From the NCBI GenBank assembly GCA_002255025.1, contig NJEJ01000055.1, positions 1 to 6,489 of the forward strand: a DNA stretch of 6,489 bases, in the 5' to 3' direction. Each line of letters opens with the position of its first letter. Position 1 is the stretch's first letter. The translations under genes were made by a program, and so were the position numbers. Below, piece after piece: positions 1-5,345 of the stretch. Under the pieces are notes generated by a model. It had not been told where the DNA came from. It was given only the letters and a program-made list of their open reading frames with translations, and did no database searches. This stretch comes from Candidatus Bathyarchaeota archaeon ex4484_135 (GTDB lineage: Archaea > Thermoproteota > Bathyarchaeia > EX4484-135).

Positions 1-1116
1 GACTCCACGGACGAGACGGTCGAGATATTGAAGAAGTGGTCTAAGCACCCGAAGGTCAGGGTCATCCACAGGGCCGAGAGGAAGGGCTGGAAGGGAGGGG
101 CCCTAGACGAGGGCCTGAAGCACGTGGATCCCAGGACGGAGTTCCTATTAGTTGTGGACGCCGACCAGGTGGTCCCAAGGAGCATCATAAAGAAGATGTT
201 GACCAGGTTCACGAACGATAGGGTGGCAGCCGTCCAGGGTCGCTCCTTATCCATATTGAACGCTGATGAAAACTGGGTCACCATGGCCGCCAGGACCTTC
301 TCGACCCTGGGCTTCGCGGTAGAGCACCCGGGCAGGTTCGCCATGGGAGGGGCGAACCCGCTCTCGGGCTCCACCATGATGGTCCGGAAGGACGTGCTTG
401 AGGAGGTCGGAGGGTTCGGGGACAGCATAACCGAGGACTACGACCTGACGCTCAGGATTTACCTCCACGGGTATGAGGTCGTCTATGACGACTCGGTCAA
501 GAGCCTGACGGAATGCCCCTCGACCGCATGGGACCTCATGAAGCAGATGTGCCGGTGGCTGGAGGGCAGGGTGAGGAACTTCAAGAAGAGGTTCAAGGAC
601 ATAATCAAGTCGGGCAAGCTGTCCTTGAGGAAGAAGCTGGACCTGATGTTGGAGTGCCTGGCTAATACGGCTGCCATCGCAGCCGTGCTGGGCGGCCTCT
701 GCTGGTTCATATCGTTCCTCACGGGCGTCCAGGTGCCAAGCTTCCTAGCCTTCCTGGGCCTGCCGGACCCAGTCCAGCTGGCCTTCTCGACCTACTTGCT
801 CGTGGGCTACCCGCTCGTGGTCTTCGCTGCCCTGAAGAAGGAAGGCGAGAAGAGGACGGTCGGCTGGCTCATATCGTTCTTCTTGGCTATGGGCTTGGCG
901 GTTCCGTTCTCCCTCGGGGCCTTGCTCAGGGGTGCGTTCGCCAACACGGGCTACTTCTACAGGACCGTCAAGACGGGCCGTATAACCATGTTAGGGGAGT
1001 TCCTGAGCGAGGAATACGTGATGAGGGGCGGCGTACAGGCCCCCTATGGCCTGGAGGGCTCGTCTGGCTTAGGCCTCCTAGCCGGGCTATTCACCCGGCC
1101 CCCGAACATGCTCTGA
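1..1116 (+). CDS. Membrane-bound family 2 glycosyltransferase, processive-synthase type (5'-partial)
   Basis: Likely transfers sugar from a nucleotide-sugar donor at the inner face of the membrane to a growing glycan, perhaps an exopolysaccharide or surface glycan. The frame is open from base 1 and starts inside the family motif (DSTDET), so perhaps 50-100 or more N-terminal residues are missing; a TTG at 28 is internal. In the 371-residue fragment I see RKGWKGGAL (near residue 30), the DxD metal/nucleotide motif DAD at 53-55, the acceptor/base motif TEDYDL at 144-149, and QMCRW at 182-186. The last is the QxxRW signature of cellulose/hyaluronan-synthase-like enzymes. Three hydrophobic segments follow at about 215-242, 259-279 and 287-310, then a Gly-rich C-terminal tail. 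Gene ends with TGA; a 6-bp GC-rich inverted repeat (1081-1086/1094-1099) lies just before the stop. Fold and class are confident; the sugar and product cannot be deduced. Confidence 0.9.
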   Translation, partial: DSTDETVEILKKWSKHPKVRVIHRAERKGWKGGALDEGLKHVDPRTEFLLVVDADQVVPRSIIKKMLTRFTNDRVAAVQGRSLSILNADENWVTMAARTFSTLGFAVEHPGRFAMGGANPLSGSTMMVRKDVLEEVGGFGDSITEDYDLTLRIYLHGYEVVYDDSVKSLTECPSTAWDLMKQMCRWLEGRVRNFKKRFKDIIKSGKLSLRKKLDLMLECLANTAAIAAVLGGLCWFISFLTGVQVPSFLAFLGLPDPVQLAFSTYLLVGYPLVVFAALKKEGEKRTVGWLISFFLAMGLAVPFSLGALLRGAFANTGYFYRTVKTGRITMLGEFLSEEYVMRGGVQAPYGLEGSSGLGLLAGLFTRPPNML

Positions 1117-1147
1117 GCACGTTCCTCCTTATTAGGTACCTTCCTCA
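1117..1147. repeat. Left copy of imperfect 31/32-bp direct repeat flanking the toxin-antitoxin island
   Basis: Begins immediately after the glycosyltransferase stop codon. By hand alignment, about 26 of 32 columns match 1815-1846 with one single-base gap; the shared core is CTCCTTA followed by TTAGG and ACCT. The pyrimidine-rich part (1121-1130) could also act as an archaeal-type transcription terminator for the glycosyltransferase. Repeat status is seen directly; its function is inference. Confidence 0.5.
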
Positions 1148-1168
1148 TCTTGCTAGTCCATCAGCAAA

Positions 1169-1192
1169 TGCCATAAGTTTACCTGCCATAAG
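1169..1192. repeat. Tandem 9-bp direct repeat TGCCATAAG upstream of the antitoxin gene
   Basis: TGCCATAAG occurs exactly twice, at 1169-1177 and 1184-1192, start-to-start distance 15 bp. It lies about 50 bp upstream of the TATA-like box at 1241. Paired short repeats near a toxin-antitoxin promoter are compatible with an operator, but the spacing is not an integral number of helical turns and nothing else supports binding. Confidence 0.3.
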
Positions 1193-1240
1193 AGTTGCTC
1201 AGAACGCCAGGTTGCGGAAGACTTATCCCGACAGCACGGG

Positions 1241-1248
1241 CTATATTT
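1241..1248 (+). promoter_or_regulatory. TATA-like box for the antitoxin/toxin pair
   Basis: CTATATTT centred near 1244-1245, preceded by GC-rich sequence. A start site about 25-26 nt downstream falls on the GTG at 1270, so a leaderless antitoxin transcript is plausible. There is no Shine-Dalgarno sequence before either candidate start, which agrees with leaderless initiation. Confidence 0.45.
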
Positions 1249-1269
1249 CATGGATCAGTCTTGAAGACC

Positions 1270-1479
1270 GTGGTGATAAAGCTGGAGGTCCCGGACTGGC
1301 TGGACGAGGAGGCCTTGAGGAAAACCATCAAGAAGGCCATCTATGAGTTCCTAGCACCGGACAGACTATCGGCTGAGGAGGTGAAGGAGCTTTTTGGCAC
1401 GGTGGAGGAAGAAGTGCCTGACGAGCTGTTCAAAGGACTTAGGGAGAAGGAGAGGGAAAGGGTGAGATGCCTGTACTAG
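1270..1479 (+). CDS. Small VapB-like antitoxin candidate
   Basis: Encodes about 69 residues beginning MVIKLEVPDWLDEEALRKTI, followed by a charged helical region ending in KERERVRCLY. It is called an antitoxin mainly from context: its 3' end overlaps the start of a PIN-domain toxin gene by 13 nt (toxin ATG at 1467), the usual coupling of vapBC operons in archaea. The N-terminal beta-strand followed by helices could be a ribbon-helix-helix-like DNA-binding part, but I recognise no named family motif. The GTG at 1270 is preferred because the TATA-like box at 1241-1248 puts transcription start there; GTG 1273, TTG 1261 and TTG 1195 are in-frame alternatives. The frame is intact although its partner is broken. 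It could instead be an unrelated small protein. Confidence 0.6.
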   Translation: MVIKLEVPDWLDEEALRKTIKKAIYEFLAPDRLSAEEVKELFGTVEEEVPDELFKGLREKERERVRCLY

Positions 1480-1776
1480 ATACATCTGAGCTTATCGAGA
1501 GGCTCAAACGTGGTGAGGAGGTAGCAGATGATATAACAGTCGTCTCCCTAGTAGAGTATCCGAAGGTATCAGTCATCCTCTCTTCAAGGGCTCCGTGCTT
1601 TTCCCGAAAGTTGAGGATTACATAACGGCATTTAACATCCAGTGCGAGCTCCTGCGGATAGGGAGGCCTAAGAGCTTCTCAGACCTCATAGTAGGGGCGA
1701 GAAGCTTATAACAAGAGATAAAGATTTCACGGACATAGCCAGGGTATCGGGCTTGAATGTTGAGATAATCCAGTAA
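1467..1776 (+). pseudogene. Degenerate VapC-type PIN-domain toxin (two frame disruptions)
   Basis: Intact VapC toxins of this type are Mg2+-dependent ribonucleases of roughly 110-130 residues. Here the protein is readable only across three frames. Frame one gives MPVLDTSELIERL up to SLVEYP (1467 to about 1562); frame two gives FKGSVLFPKVEDY through SFSDLIV (1583-1693); frame three gives RGEKLITRDKDFTDIARV and ends NVEIIQ with TAA at 1774-1776. Frame one as read would stop at 1623-1625 after 52 residues. The first break fits loss of a single base between 1563 and 1582. The second, at about 1691-1698, fits a deletion of roughly 19 nt that removes the helix normally lying between DLIV and RGEKL. 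The acidic PIN residues are all still encoded (Asp in LDTS, Glu in VEYP, Asp in FSDL, Asp in RDKD), so decay looks recent. Codon use is more A+T-rich than in the neighbours. Confidence 0.82.
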
Positions 1777-1806
1777 CAGCTCACGATTTTGAGGTCGTGA
1801 GCTGTT
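1775..1806 (+). terminator. Perfect 12-bp stem, 8-nt loop hairpin at the end of the vapC pseudogene
   Basis: Arms AACAGCTCACGA (1775-1786) and TCGTGAGCTGTT (1795-1806) are exact reverse complements around the loop TTTTGAGG. The left arm starts inside the TAA stop codon of the pseudogene. A pyrimidine-rich stretch follows at 1819-1828. It may help terminate or stabilise the vapBC transcript. Archaeal termination normally relies on T-rich tracts rather than hairpins, so it could equally be an end of a mobile element or a regulatory structure. Confidence 0.5.
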
Positions 1807-1814
1807 CAACATAA

Positions 1815-1846
1815 GCATGTTTCTCCTTAATTAGGCACCTCTCTCA
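1815..1846. repeat. Right copy of imperfect 31/32-bp direct repeat flanking the toxin-antitoxin island
   Basis: Same orientation as 1117-1147, about 26 of 32 aligned columns identical, with one extra A at 1830 giving the near-palindrome CCTTAATTAGG. It sits between the hairpin and rtcA. A weaker third similarity occurs at 2947-2973 after rtcA. It may be a flank of an inserted cassette or a recurrent pyrimidine-rich terminator. Confidence 0.5.
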
Positions 1847-1866
1847 CGACATCGGGGAGCGGGCTT

Positions 1867-1871
1867 GGAGG
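1867..1871 (+). promoter_or_regulatory. Shine-Dalgarno site deciding the rtcA start
   Basis: GGAGG lies 5 nt before ATG 1877. An alternative, GGGGAG at 1854-1859, is 5 nt before an in-frame TTG at 1865. The ATG is preferred because the stronger site precedes it and the family normally begins with one or a few residues before the IDGS motif. Confidence 0.6.
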
Positions 1872-1876
1872 CCCGT

Positions 1877-2914
1877 ATGCTGGAGATAGACGGTTCCATC
1901 AAGAGCGGGAGCGGCACCATGCTCCGCTTATCCGTGGCCTTCTCGGCCATAACAGGCCAGCCGCTACACATGTTCAACATAAGGGCTAAGAGGTCTAACC
2001 CAGGTCTCAGGCCCCAACACTTAGAGGCCGTCCTCACGGCTGCCAAGCTCTGCAGGGCCCGTGTTGAGGGGGCCCGCGTGGGCTCCATGGAGATAACCTT
2101 CGAGCCGGGCCCCATAGAAGGCGGGACGGTGAGGGCCGAGATAGGCACGGCCGGCAGCATACCCATGCTCATAATGACCATACTGCCCATATGCATCTTC
2201 GCCAAATCGCCCGTGAGGGTCCTGATAGATAAGGGCGGGACAGACGTGAGGCATTCGCCCACCATAAACTACATGCGTTTCGTCTTCCTGCCCGTGTTGG
2301 CCAGGATGGGTGTAAAGGCCCGGATAAGGGTCCTGAGGTACGGTTATTACCCGAGGGGCATGGGGGCTGCCGAGCTGTCCGTCCAACCCGTGAGGGCCCT
2401 CAAGCCTCTCGTCCTAGAGGAGTTCGGGTCCGTGGAGGAAGTAAGAGGCATATCGGTCTGCACCTTCCTGGAGGAACGCAAGGTGGCCGACAGGCAGGCT
2501 AAAGCGGCCCGGAAGATACTGGCCAAGGAAGGGCTCGAGGCCGATATAGAGGTCATTTACGACCGGTCGAACCCGGTCCAGAGGGGTAGCTCCATAGTCC
2601 TTTGGGCCAAGACGGACAGAGGGGTCATCCTGGGCTCGGACGCCATAGGCGAGCTGGGCAAGCCAGCCGAGCAAGTCGGGCGTGAGGCAGCTGAGGGCCT
2701 CTTAGCGGAGCTGAGGGCCCGGGCCACGGCTGACGTGCACATGGCCGACATGCTCGTGCCCTACGTGGCCCTGGCGGAAGGCCGCTCGGCCTACCTGACG
2801 AGGGGCCTAACGGACCACTTAGACGCCAACATATGGCTGGCCGAGAAAATATTAGGCGTGAAGTTCAGGATCCAGAAAATCGATGGCCTTTACCGGGTTG
2901 AGAAAACCGCCTGA
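1877..2914 (+). CDS. rtcA: RNA 3'-terminal phosphate cyclase, variant active site
   Basis: RtcA enzymes use ATP to convert a 3'-phosphate RNA end to a 2',3'-cyclic phosphate through an adenylyl-histidine intermediate. The 345-residue product has normal length and family layout: IDGS at 4-7, NIRAKRSNPGLRPQHL at 34-49, GTAGS at 90-94, KGGTD in the middle, the family's insert region at about 180-275, and the C-terminal TDHLDANIW with the nucleophile His314 (E. coli His309). Arg36, Arg39 and Gln47 match E. coli Arg40, Arg43 and Gln51. Several site residues differ: the usual GEGGGQ is KSGSGT (Ser10 at the Glu14 position, Thr14 for Gln), Met100 replaces Gln104, and the usual ADQ is ADM (Met292). 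It may be a distinct subgroup with altered metal or nucleotide handling. Rcl1-type inactive paralogues are less likely because the histidine is kept. It appears to be a single-gene unit. Confidence 0.9.
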   Translation: MLEIDGSIKSGSGTMLRLSVAFSAITGQPLHMFNIRAKRSNPGLRPQHLEAVLTAAKLCRARVEGARVGSMEITFEPGPIEGGTVRAEIGTAGSIPMLIMTILPICIFAKSPVRVLIDKGGTDVRHSPTINYMRFVFLPVLARMGVKARIRVLRYGYYPRGMGAAELSVQPVRALKPLVLEEFGSVEEVRGISVCTFLEERKVADRQAKAARKILAKEGLEADIEVIYDRSNPVQRGSSIVLWAKTDRGVILGSDAIGELGKPAEQVGREAAEGLLAELRARATADVHMADMLVPYVALAEGRSAYLTRGLTDHLDANIWLAEKILGVKFRIQKIDGLYRVEKTA

Positions 2915-2954
2915 ACCAGCTGGCCGATTAGCCGATGTAGTTGGTTGCACTAAC

Positions 2955-2966
2955 GTTTTCCTCTTA
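2955..2966 (+). terminator. T-rich tract downstream of rtcA, probable terminator
   Basis: GTTTTCCTCTTA lies about 40 nt after the rtcA stop and before the L10e promoter. Pyrimidine/T-rich non-template tracts are the usual archaeal intrinsic terminators. It resembles the tracts at 1121-1131 and 1819-1829; the surrounding GCAC and AACC at 2947-2973 extend the similarity. Confidence 0.4.
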
Positions 2967-2996
2967 AGTAACCGGCGATCGAAGCCACAGGGTGAA

Positions 2997-3005
2997 TATT
3001 TAAAT
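2997..3005 (+). promoter_or_regulatory. TATA box for the L10e gene
   Basis: TATTTAAAT centred at 3001, a near-consensus archaeal TATA box. Initiation about 25-27 nt downstream would give a short leader of roughly 12 nt before ATG 3039. That leader would include GGTGA at 3028-3032, complementary to the 3' end typical of archaeal 16S rRNA, 6 nt from the start. This is the strongest promoter-like sequence in the window, as expected for a ribosomal protein gene. Confidence 0.75.
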
Positions 3006-3038
3006 CCCCCTCCCCACCAGCCTGGCGGGTGAATAACC

Positions 3039-3542
3039 ATGAAGCCGAGGTGCTGGCGTAGAATGGAGTCTCCGCCCTACACTAGGCGTGAGTATATTGA
3101 CGGCATACCAGACCCGAAGATAAGGAAGTTCACGCACGGCGACCCGAACAGGCAGTTCCAGTACGAGCTCGTCTTGATAGCCAAGAAACCCGGCCAGATA
3201 AGGCATAATGCCCTTGAGGCAGCCCGTGTGGCCGCCAACAAGTACCTGGAGACTAAGCTTGGGAAGAACAACTACTTCTTCAGGGTCGTGCCTTACCCAC
3301 ACCACGTCCTACGCGAGAACAAGATGATATTCGGTGCCGGTGCCGACAGATTACAGGACGGCATGAGACTGGCCTTCGGGAAGCCCGTTGGGACAGCTGC
3401 CCAGGTCTGGGAGGGCTCCCAGGTCCTCTTGGTTCGGGTGGACGAGCCTGGCCTCGAGATAGCCAAGGAAGCCCTGAGGCGTGGGGCTGCTAAGCTCCCG
3501 ATACCGTGTAGAATAGTGATAAAGAAACTGGAGGCCGATTGA
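3039..3542 (+). CDS. rpl10e: Large-subunit ribosomal protein L10e (uL16, L16/L10e family)
   Basis: Component of the 50S subunit; uL16 sits near the A/P tRNA sites and the central protuberance and is needed for late subunit assembly. The 167-residue product has normal archaeal length (about 170). Recognisable family sequence includes PPYTRREYIDGIPDPKI near the N-terminus, IRHNALEAARVAANKYLE (about 54-71), YPHHVLRENKM, GAGADRLQDGMRLAFGKPVG, and the C-terminal AKLPIPCRIVIKK. The ATG at 3039 is supported by an upstream TATA box and a GGTGA ribosome-binding site. It stands alone between rtcA and the proteasome-chaperone gene, each separated from it by an intergenic gap with its own promoter or terminator signals. 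Nothing is unusual in the coding sequence. Confidence 0.97.
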   Translation: MKPRCWRRMESPPYTRREYIDGIPDPKIRKFTHGDPNRQFQYELVLIAKKPGQIRHNALEAARVAANKYLETKLGKNNYFFRVVPYPHHVLRENKMIFGAGADRLQDGMRLAFGKPVGTAAQVWEGSQVLLVRVDEPGLEIAKEALRRGAAKLPIPCRIVIKKLEAD

Positions 3543-3575
3543 CCTCTAAGGCCCGTTTGAGTTAAGTCGGGAAGG

Positions 3576-3583
3576 CTTATTAT
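3576..3583 (+). promoter_or_regulatory. TATA box for the PAC2/small heat-shock operon, leaderless start
   Basis: CTTATTAT at 3576-3583, preceded by the purine-rich GGGAAGG that could serve as BRE. A start about 26 nt downstream of its centre falls at the ATG itself (3607), predicting a leaderless mRNA. No good Shine-Dalgarno site precedes that ATG. Confidence 0.65.
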
Positions 3584-3606
3584 GCCCGGGAAACTACAAG
3601 CTTGGG

Positions 3607-4353
3607 ATGTCATCGGGAGAAGTCCACGTGGTAGAACGGGAGAAAATCGAGCCCGGCCAGATAATCGTAGTGGGCCTGCCAGACGTGGGCCTGGTAGGCG
3701 TCATAGCTGCCCAGTACCTCGTGGAGAAACTCGGTTTACGTGAGATAGCGTACGTCCGGTCTGATCTGCTCCCACCGATAGCCGTCCTGCACGGGGGCCT
3801 GCCCCACTCGCCCATAAGGGTCTTCGGGGGCAAGGGCATATTGGTCATAGTATCCGAGACAGCCGTCCCGGCCAGTGCAGTAGCACCGCTCTCCAGGGCC
3901 ATAGTAGAGTGGTGCCGCTCTAAGAACGCGAAGCTCATAATATCCTTATCGGGCATACCGGTCCCGAACAGGACGGACATAGAGAAGCCCTCTGTCTTCG
4001 GTGCCGCTAGCCTGCCCGAGGGCCTCGACCTGCTGAAGAAGCACGACATAAAAGTCCTGGAGAGCGGCATAATGGTAGGCCCATATGCCCTGATACTCAG
4101 GTACTGTGCCGAACACGGCCTGCCAGCCCTCGTGCTATCAGCTCAGTGCTTCTTCGCTTACCCGGACCCCGAGGCAGCTGCGTCAGTTCTAGCCAAGCTG
4201 GCGGGGATACTCGGCCTCGAGCTGAACGTGGAGGAGCTGGTGCATAAGGGCGAGGAGATAAGGCTCAGGGCCAGGGACATAATGAGGAGGACCCAGCGTG
4301 AGATGGCACGTATGAAGAAGACGCAGGAGTATGATATACCCTTATACGTGTGA
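3607..4353 (+). CDS. PAC2-family proteasome assembly chaperone with C-terminal HbYX motif
   Basis: Archaeal PbaA/PbaB-like proteins bind 20S proteasome precursors or particles by inserting their C-termini into pockets of the alpha ring. The 248-residue product has the PAC2 start GLPDVGLVGVIAAQYLVEKL (23-42), a Rossmann-like series of strands (ILVIVSE at 78-84, KLIISLSGIP at 109-118), GPYALILRY (158-166), and a long basic/acidic helix at about 208-240. It ends IPLYV: Leu246-Tyr247-Val248 fits the HbYX docking motif (hydrophobic, Tyr, any). ATG 3607 is supported by TATA spacing. The next gene, a small heat-shock protein, begins 18 nt after the stop, suggesting a common proteostasis transcript. 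I cannot tell PbaA from PbaB. PAC2-fold proteins of other function exist, but the HbYX tail favours proteasome binding. Confidence 0.9.
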   Translation: MSSGEVHVVEREKIEPGQIIVVGLPDVGLVGVIAAQYLVEKLGLREIAYVRSDLLPPIAVLHGGLPHSPIRVFGGKGILVIVSETAVPASAVAPLSRAIVEWCRSKNAKLIISLSGIPVPNRTDIEKPSVFGAASLPEGLDLLKKHDIKVLESGIMVGPYALILRYCAEHGLPALVLSAQCFFAYPDPEAAASVLAKLAGILGLELNVEELVHKGEEIRLRARDIMRRTQREMARMKKTQEYDIPLYV

Positions 4354-4360
4354 GCCCGGC

Positions 4361-4366
4361 GGTGAT
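4361..4366 (+). promoter_or_regulatory. Shine-Dalgarno site for the small heat-shock gene
   Basis: GGTGAT is 5 nt before ATG 4372 and only 2 nt before the in-frame GTG 4369, so ATG 4372 is the better start. A second GGTGAT (4368-4373) overlaps the start codon and is too close to function. Confidence 0.65.
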
Positions 4367-4371
4367 AGGTG

Positions 4372-4821
4372 ATGTCGGCCAGGGAGAGGCCCAGGAGAAG
4401 GGACCTGTTGGAGCTGCTCCTAGAGTACATGGAGGAACTCCAGAGGGCTTCCGAGGAAGTCTTCGAGACCCTCCTAGAGCCCAGCAGGCCATCCTGGGAT
4501 GTCCGGGACGGCTGCATAGAACCCCTGACGCACATATCCGTGTCGCCCGATGAGGTCATCGTCACCATGGACTTGCCCTTCGTGAAGCCTGAGACCATAA
4601 GGGTCAAGCCGGTCGAGGAGGACCTGATAGAGGTAGTAGCCGAAATGAGGAAGGCCCTGAAGCCCAGAGACCTCGGTGTCGTCCACGTGGAAGGCGAGCT
4701 ACGCCAGCTGCGGTGCAGGACCAGGCTACCCGTGCCCGTGGAGATAAGGGCCATGAAGTTTGAGTTCAGGAAGGGCATACTAGAGGTAAGGCTGCCGAGG
4801 AAGAAGGTACAAATAAGCTGA
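4372..4821 (+). CDS. hsp20: Small heat-shock protein, Hsp20/alpha-crystallin family
   Basis: An ATP-independent cytosolic chaperone that would hold unfolding proteins in soluble oligomers. The 149-residue product has a charged helical N-terminal arm (1-45, rich in Glu, Arg and Leu), then an alpha-crystallin domain at about 50-141: PLTHISVSPDEVIVTMDLPF, the loop GVVHVEGEL, RCRTRLPVPVEI, and the closing GILEVRLPRK, equivalent to the family's GxLxxxxPK. The C-terminal tail carries VQI (146-148), a match to the I/V-x-I/V motif that docks on a neighbouring subunit during oligomer assembly. It follows the PAC2 gene by 18 nt and is probably co-transcribed with it. Its stop lies only 20 nt from the stop of the convergent membrane-protein gene, so termination signals must overlap in a very short region. 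Confidence 0.92.
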   Translation: MSARERPRRRDLLELLLEYMEELQRASEEVFETLLEPSRPSWDVRDGCIEPLTHISVSPDEVIVTMDLPFVKPETIRVKPVEEDLIEVVAEMRKALKPRDLGVVHVEGELRQLRCRTRLPVPVEIRAMKFEFRKGILEVRLPRKKVQIS

Positions 4822-4841
4822 GGGCTTGGTCCGCAGGCTTT

Positions 4842-5345
4842 TCAGGAGGCCCACTCTATCTCCTTCTCGGCCTTCTCGGACAGGAAGGCCACCGCGTTCA
4901 AGATGCTCTTCCCTATGTCCAATACGTCTATCCCTATGAGCACCATGAGGACCCTGCTGACATCCAACGTGAAGCCCACGGAGCCCCCGCCGGGGACGCC
5001 GAACTGGCTCAGTGGGATGGACAGCTCCATTATGCCCCCGCCGGATGCATATATGAAGAAGAACAGCATGGTCAAGCCCCTCCCGACGGAAAAGAAGTGC
5101 TCTAACACGGTGCCCTTAGTCAGCTCTATGGCTACCGTGTAGAAGATGACTATCGTGGCGAAGTACTCGAGGAGCCTCAGCGGCGTGGGCATGCTGGCCA
5201 CAGGGAACATCTGCTCTACCGTCTCGAAGGCCCTCGAGAGCAGGTACTTCGGTATGAGGTAGGAGGTCACGTAGGCCAGTAGGCCTGAGGCGGTGGCCTT
5301 CCCCACCCTGACCAGTATCGTCTTGACGAGCTTGACCTCAACCAT
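4842..5345 (-). CDS. Unrecognised four-helix membrane protein, last gene of minus-strand operon
   Basis: I do not recognise the family. The 167-residue product has four hydrophobic segments at about 16-36, 57-76, 88-107 and 129-152. Between the third and fourth is a Gly/Pro-rich loop (FGVPGGGSVG, 115-124) that is probably outside. The N-terminus carries lysines and the C-terminus is acidic/charged (SEKAEKEIEWAS), consistent with both ends in the cytoplasm. The start ATG (5343-5345) overlaps the 3' end of the upstream ectodomain gene by 8 nt and has a strong GAGGTGAT site 5 nt upstream, so the two are translationally coupled. This suggests they act together in the membrane, but no enzymatic motif is visible. 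Confidence is high for the reading frame and topology class, none for function. Confidence 0.85.
   Translation of the reverse strand: MVEVKLVKTILVRVGKATASGLLAYVTSYLIPKYLLSRAFETVEQMFPVASMPTPLRLLEYFATIVIFYTVAIELTKGTVLEHFFSVGRGLTMLFFFIYASGGGIMELSIPLSQFGVPGGGSVGFTLDVSRVLMVLIGIDVLDIGKSILNAVAFLSEKAEKEIEWAS

Noticed and set aside
1195..1269. Longer antitoxin starting at TTG 1195 or TTG 1261
   Set aside because: The TATA-like box at 1241-1248 lies inside the 1195 extension, whose residues look non-conserved. TTG 1261 remains possible but is only about 17 nt from the TATA centre and has no ribosome-binding site.
1865..1876. TTG at 1865 as the rtcA start, adding four residues
   Set aside because: A GGGGAG site precedes it at suitable distance, so it is possible. 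ATG 1877 has a better-matched GGAGG site and gives the usual short family N-terminus.
1831..2265. Open frame of 144 codons on the minus strand over the rtcA start
   Set aside because: Antisense to conserved RtcA sequence; no recognisable motif; Ser/Met/Pro-rich composition expected of a shadow frame.
1877..2914. Rcl1-like non-catalytic cyclase homologue
   Set aside because: The histidine equivalent to E. coli His309 is present (His314), as are both nucleotide-site arginines, so a catalytic cyclase is more likely despite other substitutions.
2923..2936. Short tandem GCCGAT...GCCGAT after rtcA
   Set aside because: Two 6-bp copies at 8-bp spacing are easily explained by chance in GC-rich DNA.
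3594..4070. Open frame of 158 codons on the minus strand over the PAC2 gene
   Set aside because: Fully explained by the reverse complement of a well-supported coding sequence; no domain visible.
4158..4778. Long open frame of 206 codons on the minus strand
   Set aside because: It lies opposite the end of the PAC2 gene and nearly all of hsp20, both strongly supported by family motifs. Its translation is Ser/Thr/Arg-rich low-complexity sequence typical of an antisense shadow.
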